Shown in pieces: positions 23,680-34,262 of a stretch of 64,000 nt of DNA. Position 1 is the first letter of the stretch. Every line of letters starts with the position of its first letter. The DNA lies in NCBI RefSeq assembly GCF_027942865.1, contig NC_134509.1, positions 27,028,697-27,092,696 of the forward strand. Direction: 5' to 3'. This DNA is from Odontesthes bonariensis (Eukaryota > Chordata > Actinopteri > Atheriniformes > Atherinopsidae). Below the pieces are notes generated by a model, which was not told the origin of the DNA, ran no database searches, and saw only the letters and a program-made list of their open reading frames with translations. A program made the position numbers and the translations under genes.

Positions 23680-26269
23680 GGATTTATGTGTGTCCCCATT
23701 CAAACAACTTTGAAGGACATACAGTGGTGGGAGGATGCTGAGTCAGGATCTTGATGATTTGATTGTTGTGACCATTGCATAACTTGTTTTGAGAAATCTA
23801 TTAGGTCTTTTCCCTGCCCACTTAATCTTCTCTCCCTATGTGTTCATAGATGTGTGCGTGCTTGAGTATGCCTGTGTAACACTTGAATGGTGATTGCCAG
23901 GAGAAGTCTCTACAGCCTGAATCCCACACACTGTAAACACTCAGACCTTCCTCATCCTACACAACTCTATAAATACTGGTCAGCCTGACGCTCAATGGGC
24001 CTTATGAAAGCGGTTATTCAGCTACGCTGTTCTTGATCTTGTAGAGCTTGAAACCTCTAAAGGAAGTGATGGATGAGGTTGTGAGGGATGGGGAATGTTA
24101 GGCATGACAAACATAACACACATAACACATAAGGCCGTAACACCAGAAAAGAGGAACTACTGAATGAGACAAGGTCAAGCTGAACCGCTACCATGATATA
24201 GTTTGATAGTTAGATGTTAATAACCAAAAAACCTTGCACACATTTATCACAGTGAATGTGGTGGATGTCTTTCTGTCTTGAACTCCTCAGGTTGTTCTCT
24301 TCTCATGTTGGAGGGTCAGTGGATGTGTTTCCATGGGCACTGCTTTTGAGTTCACTGGGCAACAGATAATAGACCACTCAAGCTTTGTATTTACAACAGA
24401 CCTCACATGATACCAACCTTTTAGCTTTTTTTTTTTTTTTTTTTGCCATACTGGGTTTATTTGTCACAAGCAAAACAAAACTGCAGCTTTTCATGTGCAG
24501 TGATAAAGGGGTTAATAACATTTCATCCACGTTGTCTAAAACTAGAGAAAAACGTGTGAGCTCTCAAATCTTTTAACTCGATAATCACACCAGGGAACTG
24601 CTACGGCATTATCTGGGGTGCTGCTGTGAAGATGTGTGGTCTGGATATGTGAGTCATGATGCCTGAAAGCCACGAAACAATGCATGAAACTAGGATAAAA
24701 AGAGGCTCAGAGGTTTGAGGGACTGACTGACTGCTTCTTTAGGCAAAGATAATTACTTCTATTAAAAAAAAAAGGCCATTATCTAGAAAAAATTAGTCAG
24801 AGAACTATTACACCACATAAACAACTGAACACTCCTTTCTCATAATGAGCCATTCAAGGGATGATGAGTGAAAGTGCTTCTTCACTGCTGCTGTTCCTAA
24901 GTGCAAACAAAAATCCAGTTTTGCTAAACAAAAACACAACTCCTAAAGCTGAAAGCTTCAGTCATCAGCTGTTCAACAGGAAGTTTGTGTTTCCAACTAT
25001 ATCTCCAGGGTGTTTTGGGCTTATATCCCAGCGTGTCTATATTTAAAGTATCCTTACAAGGGAGAAAATATATTTTTCCCCTCATTAATTCTTCCCATTA
25101 ATTTCTGTGAAAACTTTTAATCTAGTCTATTCGGATAGTAGTTAGGATTGTGATTATTAGATAGTAATTTGTAGATAATGGAATAATTTCATTAGAAAAG
25201 TTGACAGGAGCCTTCAGATAGTCAACTTCTCCAAATTGCCAAAACAAAAAAATTTCAGGCTTTTCTGGATTGCTTTGACACATCTTGTAAGACTCATTTA
25301 TCATTCTCTAAGCTGTAATTGCAACGATAAAACAATAGTCAGTACTCTATGACAAAGGTAGCCCATACATGCTTCAGAGCAAGTTTGTGTGTCAGTATAT
25401 TCACCAACAACACCAAAATGGAAAATTTTCCCTTCTATTTTTCTTGTTTTTATCTTTTTGGTTGTTGGAGCATATTTGTCTGTCAGTCACCTTTGTGTTG
25501 CTCAATGCTGTTGTGTTACACAAAGACCTTTGAGATTTCAATTACAACCTTAGGTAAATGTTTTACTGGGAACAGTCTATACTCTACAGACTCTGTATTT
25601 CATGAAATATATCAGCTCATCTTGAATAAAATGGCAGCAGGGCTCGGCCACGTTTACCACTGTGTAGCATCCCCTCTTTAACAGAGAAGGAAGAACTTTT
25701 GTTTGAGAAAATGGTCTTAGAAATAAGGTTATTTTAACTGGGTAATTGCAGTTGATTGTGTTCAGTGGCAGTTTGTCCGTCTGCAATCAGAGCGGTTGTA
25801 CTTTCCTTAATAGAAGCTGTCGTGTGCAGAAAAGTTCCCATTGCTGGAAACTGCAGTTGCCCCTGTGTGGCCCTGACAACTTCGCTGCACGTGCAGGGGA
25901 CTCTGTCTTTTCTTTGCTGTATCGCTGTGTGCGCGGAGACCCACATTCACACCAGAGCACTTGGACAGATGCTCCTGACTCTGTTTGCACGTGAGGAGGG
26001 TCCACATATGTACCTGTTGTTCTCTCTCTTCCCTGACATACACGTGTTTGCCTACACACAAGCCTGAAATGGGTTGCTGTTTTTCTCCTCAGCTTAGTCC
26101 TTCACAGGAGATTTGCTATTCCAGCAAGGCAGCTTATCACATACCCCCATATCGACAACATGGATGCACTGTTTTGCATTTCATCTCACATTTCCTATGT
26201 ATTGTTTCTCACAAAAAAGACAGGGGAATTTGTACAGTTTCACAAAAGAAATATTGACATTCTGTTAAC
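23680..26269. other. Intergenic DNA without recognised genes
   Basis: 2.6 kb of AT-rich sequence with a poly-T run at 24425-24444. Overlapping frames on both strands at 25730-26070 are short, match no family, and lie in a slightly GC-richer patch; I do not call them genes. Confidence 0.5.
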
Positions 26270-26745
26270 TGTCAGGTGTCAGGGGTTGAGGGTGAAGGTG
26301 GGGAAGGTAGGACACGGATGCAGACTTCAAAGAAAACTGAGTTTTATTCACAGGAATCAAAAAACAAAGTACAAACCAAAGGCACGGCTGAACCGGATAT
26401 CAAAAAACTTAACTGGGGATAAATACTTGGAAACAAAACAAAGGACTTAACATGGCATGGATAAATAAATACTTAGCTTGGTCAGGACAGGTCGTGGCAT
26501 GGCATGAAGGGCAAGAGACAAACAAAGAACCGACAAACTGAGAGGGAAGACTGAAAACTAAATAGGGAGTGAGTGATTAGGTGCAGCTGGTGAAACTGGA
26601 CAGGTGAGGGGAATTAACTAATTAACAGGCATGGGAAGTGAGGGGAAAACCAATGGCAAGACTAAAACTCAACCAAGACATGAACCGAAACACAAAAACA
26701 TAACCTAAAACATAAAACTAAAAACATGAGTCCCATGGCGTGACA
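26270..26745 (-). mobile_element. Solo LTR of a retrotransposon (probably Ty3/Gypsy type)
   Basis: The 476-bp unit begins TGTCA and ends TGACA and is flanked by the 5-bp direct repeat TTAAC (26265-26269 and 26746-26750), the classic LTR insertion signature. An AATAAA is present on the minus strand (TTTATT at about 26343), which sets the orientation. There is no second LTR, primer-binding site or internal coding DNA nearby, so it is the product of LTR-LTR recombination. Family assignment rests on resemblance to common fish Gypsy LTRs and is less certain. Confidence 0.7.
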
Positions 26746-26750
26746 TTAAC

Positions 26751-27258
26751 TCAGAAGGAAAAATATTGAAACAGTTTTCATTCAGTTTCAGAACATTTAG
26801 GTTCTGAATATCTGCTTTATCAGACATTTCTTCCCATGTCACCAATATTCTAAGGTGTTGACATCATAACCATTATTTGGAGAACGCATCTTTAGTAAAA
26901 AACGACAATTTATATGGATACTGATGATGAATATATTCAACAGGCCAGCCACATTTCACAAAATAACAACATCTTAGTCATTACGTCTTCTCTGAAGTTT
27001 ATATGACTTCAACCTTGAAGTGGAAAAGCTTGCATGTTTATGAAGAGCTGCTTGTCAACAGTCTAATCAGTCATTATTTCAGAGCAGCTCGGACACAATG
27101 ATGCCACAGAGATAAGGCCTATGAGGGCTGGCAGCTTGACACACAATAAGATGACAGAAGTGAAAGCACAAGCACACAGAAAGGCACCTGCCACCAGAGG
27201 ACACGCACCTCCGCTTTGGCTGTTCAGCAGATGTTTGCTGTGAGCCCAAAGACTTCAG
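26751..27258. other. Intergenic DNA, nothing recognised
   Basis: About 500 bp between the solo LTR and the Harbinger element. No gene, RNA or repeat was recognised. Confidence 0.4.
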
Positions 27259-28019
27259 AGGTCCGTTTCACGTAGCAGGTTTAGTGAAAACTCTGAGTAG
27301 GTTAACCCTGAAAGAGGGAAACCCTGAGTTTTCCGTTTCACAAAGGGAGGTAACTCAACCCCGAGAAAGAGGGGTAACTCTAGCCTGTTTCACAAAGAGA
27401 GGTAACTTAACCTCACGGTCAGTTACCGGAGTAACAGACTCTCTGAACCTAACCTGGTCGGGACCAGGTTTTATTCAAGAAACCTTGAGTTTCTTTCTGT
27501 CTCCGCCCTCTTTCAGCCACACACGCCATTTGATTTCCTCATTCATTCAGTCAGCAGAGCGAGTTCTTCTACTTCTATAAGTCCATTAGATACAGTAGGA
27601 GGCAACTTTTTTTCACGAACATTTCCTTTTGACAACGATCCCGTGGATGAAGGTGCAGCATTATTGCGCAGAGAAATAAATATTCGTCGGAGATGGTTAT
27701 CAGACCGCGCATAGATTTTTGCATTTACAGACAATTATCTTTTTGAGCGGCACTATCAGAATGTGTTGGGACAAAAGAAAAAAAAGACATAAAAGACAAA
27801 TAAATATTTGTATGAATAGGCTTAAAAAAGACATATATAGGCCTATTATATTTTATAAAGGCACTCGTGTCTTGGGGGTGGATTCCCTCAGCCACTGCCC
27901 TCCCGTTAGAGGTGGTGGCCACCACCCGTTTTATGGGCATCTGCCTTCTTTCTGTTGGCTCAGTAGAAATCTGTGTTAGTTTAAATAGGCTTAATTATTT
28001 AACAGAACATGATATAGAT

Positions 28020-28215
28020 GATGACTCTAAATTGTCCTTCTGAGTGACTGTGAGTGTGTATGGTTGTTTGTCTCGTTTGTCTCTATGTGGCCCTGTGATG
28101 GACTGGCGGCCTGTCCAGGGTGTACCCCGCCTCTTGCCCATTGACCGCTGGGATAGGCTCCAGCCCCCCCGCAACCCGACTGACGGATTCAGCGGTGTAT
28201 AGATAATGGATGGAT
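28020..28215 (+). mobile_element. SINE/LINE tail copy inside the Harbinger element
   Basis: Plus strand reads CTGTGATGGACTGGCGGCCT, GGGTGTACCCCGCCTCTTGCC, GGGATAGGCTCCAGCCCCC and ends in an ATGGATGGAT repeat. This is the typical 3' body of an abundant fish SINE; its presence inside the Harbinger element shows it inserted later. Confidence 0.85.
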
Positions 28216-28369
28216 GGATTATATTGATGAGAAGACATAGTTTATGTGTGTGAAAACAGCATTATGTTGGGAATAAAATAACTGCACAGTCAAATAGCCA
28301 CTTAATATTTACTTTACAGTGTAAAACATGATCAAAATGAGGAACCTCCATGCCGAGGTCTCACCTGTT

Positions 28370-28702
28370 TGAACAATGTTTTTATATTTCATCTTAAACT
28401 GCTGCCAAGTGCGCTTCTCCCCTGCGGGATTGCACCTAAATGAAATAAATGAATGGGCTACCATTCAAGCAGTTTCCCTGTAATATTATTGTGATTGCAA
28501 AGGACTACATTTAAACTTACACTTTTACTGCTGCAGCGGTGTTGCACTTATTTCTAAAAACGTATTGAAACTCGCCGTATGAGCGCATTAAGATTTCCAA
28601 TTCGAGGTTGGTGAAAAACGTAGCCCCTCCTCTTCCCCGTTGCCAAGGTGACTCGTCGAATCGGGGCTCCATTGATGCTGGCTTTTTAAAGTTGTGGTGC
28701 AC
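28370..28702 (-). pseudogene. Myb/SANT-like DNA-binding protein fragment of the Harbinger element
   Basis: The minus-strand frame 28517-28702 encodes FFTNLELEILMRSYGEFQYV then CNTAAAVK, the standard Myb-like N-terminal block of Harbinger accessory proteins (related to NAIF1). After a short gap, about 28370-28436 encodes CNPAGEKRTWQQFKMKYKNI, the next block of the same domain. The two parts look like exons around a small intron. The C-terminal part is missing or degraded, so it is a gene remnant. Confidence 0.7.
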
Positions 28703-28859
28703 GCGCTAAACTCAAGGTGAACTTACTCAGAGTTGATTAACCTCACTCAAATCAGCGTTTGTGGAACCGAAAACTCAGGGTTTTCTATCTCAGAGTAGAT
28801 CAACTCAGAGATCAGGAATAGACTCAGAGTTGGTTGAACCTGCTACGTGAAACGGACCC

Positions 28860-29924
28860 CAGGTCAACATCAGTATTGGTAGAGTGTTCAGTTTGTTCTC
28901 ACTTTTATTCTTCAAATTGCTTGATCTACCTGCTAACATATCATATAGTTAAGGAAACAATTCGTATCTAACATAAAGCTGTTTAACAATATACAGTATG
29001 ACTTAAAAGTGTGAGGAAAACCTTTCAATCTTTTAGTATTTTATCATTAATTTTCTGACTATAATATTTAGTTGTAGGGCACATTGTTTAGCTTACCAAT
29101 GGATTGCACTCCTATACAGTTCTTTTATATAGTTTCAGGCAGATGTTCCAACATTATGGGCTAAAATCCTCTTCCCAAAATGCAGCACACGATACACACA
29201 TTATGCAACCTATTTATGTTTTGTTTTTTATAAACAAGTAGAGATAAAATATTCTTGATAAAAACAAGAAAACATCAGCTACCGTGCTTTCTAATGGCCA
29301 CTAGGGGGCAGACTGTGCACAAAGAGTTGCATTCAATAGCATTCTAAAGACAAAGAAGGCTTGATAATCTTATTATTTACTGACCCAAAGTGACAGTGGA
29401 ACAAAGTAAATTGACAGGCATTTCTCAGATCAGATACACGGTTTTGCACGTTTATATACTTTTATATACTCAGTGTTTGATTATGTGATCACAAACAAAA
29501 CTGTACTCAAAAAACAAGACGACATACAAAAAAGAAAAAAGACATTTCAGAAAACAACAACCCTTCTGTTCTCTAAAATGTCTTAAAGCTTTAAAGGTTA
29601 TAATATTTGCAGCACTTTAAACAAATCCCAAGAGCTGTCCAGGGTCGAAACGTAGAGAGAGTACAAGTATGAACAAAAATACTTATTTTACTAATTTCAC
29701 TGACCACTAGTTTATACAATAACTTCATGCTACATTTTCATTATATGTTTCCCAGTTATGTAACAGAGTGTGTTGGAGAAAACTCCTCCTCATATCACAT
29801 ATTACATAAATTACTGGCAGAGAATTATAGTATTGAGGCAGGTGTACACTATATTCTAGGCACCATCTTCATGTATGATAGTACCATCTGCTTAGAATTC
29901 CTGATATACCTGTTTGATCCAATT
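28860..29924. other. Intergenic DNA with one CTCF-type site
   Basis: About 1 kb, AT-rich. The only recognised signal is the CTCF motif at 29298-29311, listed separately. Confidence 0.45.
29298..29311 (+). promoter_or_regulatory. CTCF-consensus motif, forward
   Basis: CCACTAGGGGGCAG fits every position of the vertebrate CTCF core consensus CCASYAGRKGGCRS. Read on the plus strand it points right, toward the GIMAP cluster. Binding is an inference from motif only. Confidence 0.55.
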
Positions 29925-30120
29925 CAGGGTCACAGGTGGCTGGAGCCTATCCCTGCTGCCATCGGACGAGAGATGGAGTACACCCAGGTCGTGTCACTGG
30001 TCCATCGCAAGGCTGACACAGAGACAGACAACCATGTGCGCTCAAACACACTCCTAGGTTAATTCAAAATCACAAATTAACCTAAGATGCATGTTTTTGG
30101 ACTGTGGGAGGGAGCTCGAA
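29925..30120 (-). mobile_element. SINE/LINE tail copy, minus strand
   Basis: Reads CAGGGTCACAGGTGGCTGGA, GAGTACACCCAGGTCGTG, CATCGCAAGGCTGACACAGA and TGTTTTTGGACTGTGGGAGG: the reverse complement of the same tail as at 28020-28215 plus more of its body. The frame at 29727-30062 runs through it and is not a gene. Confidence 0.8.
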
Positions 30121-31584
30121 TACTTAGAGACAACTCAGGTATGCACCTGGAAAACATCATTCCTAATATTGTATTTCTAATCTAGGAGAGATATGTTAAG
30201 AGATAAGAAACAAAGGCCCAATATCTTACTTTGAGTTAGAAGGAGATAAAATGAAAAGATGGTCAACTGTCTTTTTAGAAGGTTAAACTAAATTTTTATT
30301 TTAGCAAGGAAAAACTTTCAAAAATCTCCTTAGAAATATATATTTTTCTCTGCATCTCCTGTCCTTATCTTACAATGCAAGGAACTGAAGGAGATGCCTG
30401 AAGTCCACATAATTCATGACACGTTTAGAAAACACAATTAGTTACAGGATGCTTGTATGACCTATAAATAAAATCCAGACATTATTGGTCACATGATGCA
30501 TTTGTCCGTCACTATGATGTAAGTGCAGATGATGTCATATAGCATCTGTAAGCTGTCTTGTTGGAACAATGCAAGGTAAAAATAAAACAAATTTCCTGTT
30601 TTTCTCAAGACCTCTATAGATTTCTGAGAAAGTAAGTGAAAAGAGATGCTGAAAAGCAAACCAAAGGTGTTAACTCAGAACGAAAAGAAAACCGTTTCAC
30701 ATATCTAGAGATAAATGGAAAGGTATAAAAGTACAACTTTATAAGAAACAAAATAAAACTAAGTTTATTTCTCCAACAGTCAACAGCTGTCGCCTCTTCT
30801 CCTGGTGGAGCCTGCAGACTCAGCCTGTGCAAACATGCACTTTAACATTTGCCCTCCCCCAACAGTTGGAGTATTTCTTCATTGTTGGGTTTGGAGTTTT
30901 GACAGATTTTCTGTTAATCTTTAATTTGTTTGATTTTTTTTGACAGAATACTGTGATTTTACAAGGAACGGCTTGGATACGGGGTTGTATCCACTTGATA
31001 CTTGTCATATCATGCGGGCTAATGGCTCATTGCCAAAATTAAAGCAAAGGTATATGATTATTAAAGCTAACAATTTTTACTGTTCGAGCAGAAAAATCTT
31101 CCATACACATCAATAACATGACAGAATTAAAATGATTTATTAATTGATTGGACACAATTAAAATTATACTGCAATTTGTCCACTTAACCTTTTCTTTTAT
31201 CATTTATTTGTGGCTCATATAACTTGAAAGACAAAAGAGTTTTACAAAAAGAAAACAGAATAAATGGTGTCATTTGATTTCTAATTCAGCTTTCAGCAGC
31301 AGTTAAACCAGTTAAACCATAACAAAAAATAAGGGGCATTCACACACTTAAGAATCTATTTAATAAATTAAAGATTTGTAAAAATTCTCAAAACCTAAAT
31401 AATACTTGAGACATGAAAGATTTGATGGCATTGTGCTGTTTGGGAAACCAGCCTCCTACTACACACAACCCCAGTGGTTGTTTGTTCATACAGACAAAAG
31501 CGACCCATAATTACATCTGACATCCAGTGGTCTTGAGAGCAATTGCTTAGTGTCAAAATGGCGTTTATTTTTTCAGGGTTCAAA
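30121..31584. other. Intergenic DNA, nothing recognised
   Basis: 1.5 kb of AT-rich sequence; no gene, RNA or repeat family recognised. Confidence 0.4.
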
Positions 31585-33200
31585 TTGCTTTATTGTCACT
31601 CTATGCTAGAATGAAATTACTTTTTTTTTTTTCTTAGGATCAGCAGCACAGATGTAATAGTAGCAGTTAAAAGAGACAATGAATAAAACAAATAAATAAA
31701 TAATGACAAAAAGAATGGGCAATGATCTTTATGCATTAAAAACAGAGCATCATGTAAAGTGCTAAGTGTTAAAGTGAGCAGCGTACAGGGCAAAACCGCA
31801 TTGGGTCTCATCATTGCTTTGAACTAACCAGTCTCTGGATAGAAGCTGTGATTGAGTCTCTTTGTTCTGGCCTTAAAGGATAAGACCGGTTTTTTGACAT
31901 TGGGCCCTTGATTTCACATTATAGCATGATGTTCTACTCACCCCTGCTTGTTGTTGAACATTTGGAGCTGTTCCGAAGATATTCGCGAGGCGTCTGGCTG
32001 CTCTCTTGAGATATTCGGCCATGAAACGGTTTCCTATGGGCAAGCTCATACAGGCACAAACTATGCTGTTTATAATTTATTAATTACTCTACACTAGAAC
32101 TGATAACGTGGAGGTGCGTCGCTTACTTAAAAAAATCCGGGTTATTGTAATTTTGATTTTTTTGTCGTAAAGTGGGTGTTACTGACGTCATCGTCGTGCT
32201 ACTGCCACAGGCAGCCCACAGACCTGCTGCCTATTTATTCATTCGGCTAAAATTCAAAATTAGTAACCCGGATTTTTTTAAGTAAGCGACGCACCTCCAC
32301 GTTATCAGTGCTGGTGTAGAGTAATTAATAAATTATAAACAGCATAGTTTGTGCCTGTATGAACTTGCCCATAGGAAACCGTTTCATGGCCGAATATCTC
32401 AAGAGAGCAGCCAGACGCCTCGCGAATATCTTCGGAACAGCTCCAAATGACAAACAACAAGCAGGGGTGAGTAGAACATCATGTTATAATGTGAAATCAA
32501 GGGCCCAATGTCAAAAAACCGGTCTTATCCTTTAATGCTACGCAGTTGCCTGCCTGAAGAAAGGGGCTGAAACAGGTTGCGTGCTGGATGGGTGGGATCA
32601 TCCAAAATGCAGGCCGCACTGCTCCTGCACCTGGCAATGTAAATGTCCTCCATGGAGGGGAGGCTGCATGCTAATGATTTTTTGAGCAGTTTTCACCACT
32701 CTTTGAAGAGCCTTCCTGTCAGCAGCTGAATAGTTCCCATATCAGGTGGTGATGGAGAAGGTGTTTAAGCTTCCTCAGGAAGAAGAGGCGTTGATGGGCC
32801 TTCTTCCTGACACAGGTGGTGTTGGTGGTCCACGTCAAATCCTTGAAGCTATGGATCTTTCCACAGCTGCCCCATCAATCAACAGGGGGGTAGTGATGTG
32901 ACTCCTCCTCCTGAAGGAGGGGGGTGAACCAGGGTTTAGGGTGACGTGAGAGGACGAATTTCCATGGATCCTGACAGTCGTTTGCCGTTATGTCAGGAAA
33001 TCCAGGACCCAGTTACAGGGGAAAGGTTTTATTCCAAGCAGCAGAAGTTTGTAAGTGAGTCTCTGCAGGATAAGCAGAGTCCACACTCTCCAGGTGGGTG
33101 AGAGCAGTGTGGATGACGGATGAGACTGATCCGACAGCGATTCTTCTTGTAGTCGACCGGACAGGACAGTGGAGTTGTAAAAGGAATGTATTTCAGTCCT
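31585..33200 (-). mobile_element. 5'-truncated LINE remnant (Rex1/CR1-like), split by a foldback element
   Basis: Read on the minus strand, 32540-32960 encodes degraded pieces of the end of a reverse-transcriptase ORF, including a stretch like SMEDIYIARCRS followed by THPARNLF, the usual C-terminal block of fish Rex1-type LINEs. The 3' portion (31585-31872) ends in an A-rich tail, seen as the T run at 31620. It is split by the TTAA foldback element. The 5' border near 33200 is uncertain and 33000-33200 may be another repeat. Confidence 0.6.
31877..32531. mobile_element. 655-bp foldback (long-inverted-repeat) element at a TTAA site
   Basis: Two arms of about 278 bp (31877-32154 and 32254-32531) are near-perfect reverse complements around a loop of about 100 bp. 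Tips read AGGATAAGACCGG and CCGGTCTTATCCT. A TTAA flanks each side (31873-31876, 32532-32535), and the surrounding LINE sequence is continuous if the element and one TTAA are removed. This fits a non-autonomous piggyBac- or Kolobok-class DNA transposon. No coding capacity. Confidence 0.85.
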
Positions 33201-33849
33201 GTTTCCTGTATCCAAGTAATGTTATTGACTAAACCCAGAGACTTAAGTGTTTTAGTAAATGCTGTCATGATTGACTGATTATAACAAAGGACTGAAAAAA
33301 ACAAGGAAAAAAAAATAGGTGTCATATGAGGGTGTTGAAAAGGTGTTCCACAACTAATGGTTAATAATATTTAAAAAATGACCTATTTTGTTGTTTTTAA
33401 TAGAATATGGAATATTTTATTTAGAGTTATTTTTAACCAACAGATTTGTGGATTTAGGCATCTTATCATGTTTTGTCACCCTTTAAAATATTGCTGCATA
33501 AGAAAGTCGGCTTTGTTCATGGGTAGAAGTTGTATTTGTAAAAACTGTTACGCCCCTCTGCATCCTCAGTGGCCTTGCAGTGAAAGTCGGAGGGGCAGAT
33601 CAAATAGTATTTGTTGCGAAGGAAGATTTTTAACTGAGTGAAATGACACAGAGGAGGTAATTTATCTAAGTAGCAGGCATGACAAGAGCTGTTTAAATTA
33701 TGTAAATAGTAAGGAAAGGAGCTTCAGTGTTTTTTTTATTATCTCCTTTAGCAAAGGAAACACTAAGATTTTAAATAACAGAATTCTCTGTGTTCGCAAC
33801 TTGCGTCGTTTGATGCAATCAAATCGCAAACACAAGTGTAAGCAAGCAT
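33201..33849. other. Intergenic DNA, nothing recognised
   Basis: 650 bp upstream of the GIMAP pseudogene. I looked for a GIMAP P-loop exon here and did not find one. Confidence 0.4.
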
Positions 33850-34262
33850 CGACGAGTGCATCACACAGTCAGTTCCTGGACCCCATGCTTTCCTGCTGGT
33901 GATCGGTCTATCAGTGAGGAGAAGGACACTGTGAAGTGTATCCAGGATCATTTTGGCTCTGAGTCACTCATGCTGACGCACAGCGAGGGAAATCTTTAGA
34001 GCAGAGAGTGAACATCTACAGAGACTGATCAACCAGTGTGGAGGAAGATAACATTTGTTTGACAATGGCCAGATGTTAAACAGCGTCCAGGTCAGAAAAC
34101 TTCTAGGTAAGAAAGATAAAATGGTGGCATTAAATGGAGGAAGCTCAGAGCATTCTTGAGGAAGCAGAAAGGGAAAGGAGGAAGGAGGAAGAGCGGAGGA
34201 GAAATGAGGAGAGAGATGAGGAGGAGAGGGAGAGGAGGAACCAGAGGGAAACGCTGGTGTGA
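33850..34262 (+). pseudogene. GIMAP pseudogene fragment
   Basis: 33870-33990 is a diverged copy of the GIMAP segment that in GIMAP-A reads [15 protein letters not shown] to KWIQDNFGDD: here CCTGGACCCCATGCTTTCCT and AAGTGTATCCAGGATCATTT are easily aligned. About 20 bp are missing after the LLVIG codons, shifting the frame, and stops follow. 34140-34260 matches the Glu/Arg-rich coiled-coil region and ends near a stop. No P-loop part is present. Confidence 0.75.

Larger units (their letters stand above)
27259..28859 (-). mobile_element. PIF/Harbinger-type DNA transposon, decayed
   Basis: About 1.6 kb with near-perfect terminal inverted repeats: GTCCGTTTCACGTAGCAGGTT at 27261 and its reverse complement ending at 28857. 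A CAG trinucleotide flanks both ends and may be the 3-bp target duplication. The ends carry degenerate GTTTCACAAAG/GGTAAC subrepeats. The right half holds pieces of the Myb-like accessory gene on the minus strand. No DDE transposase was recognised. A SINE tail (28020-28215) is inserted. Confidence 0.8.

Noticed and set aside
25730-26260. Stack of overlapping open frames on both strands
   Set aside because: No family resemblance, no splice pattern or conserved domain; overlapping frames in several phases are expected in a stop-poor patch.
29727-30062. 111-codon plus-strand frame as a gene
   Set aside because: Its second half is the reverse strand of a SINE/LINE tail and the first half is unrecognised.
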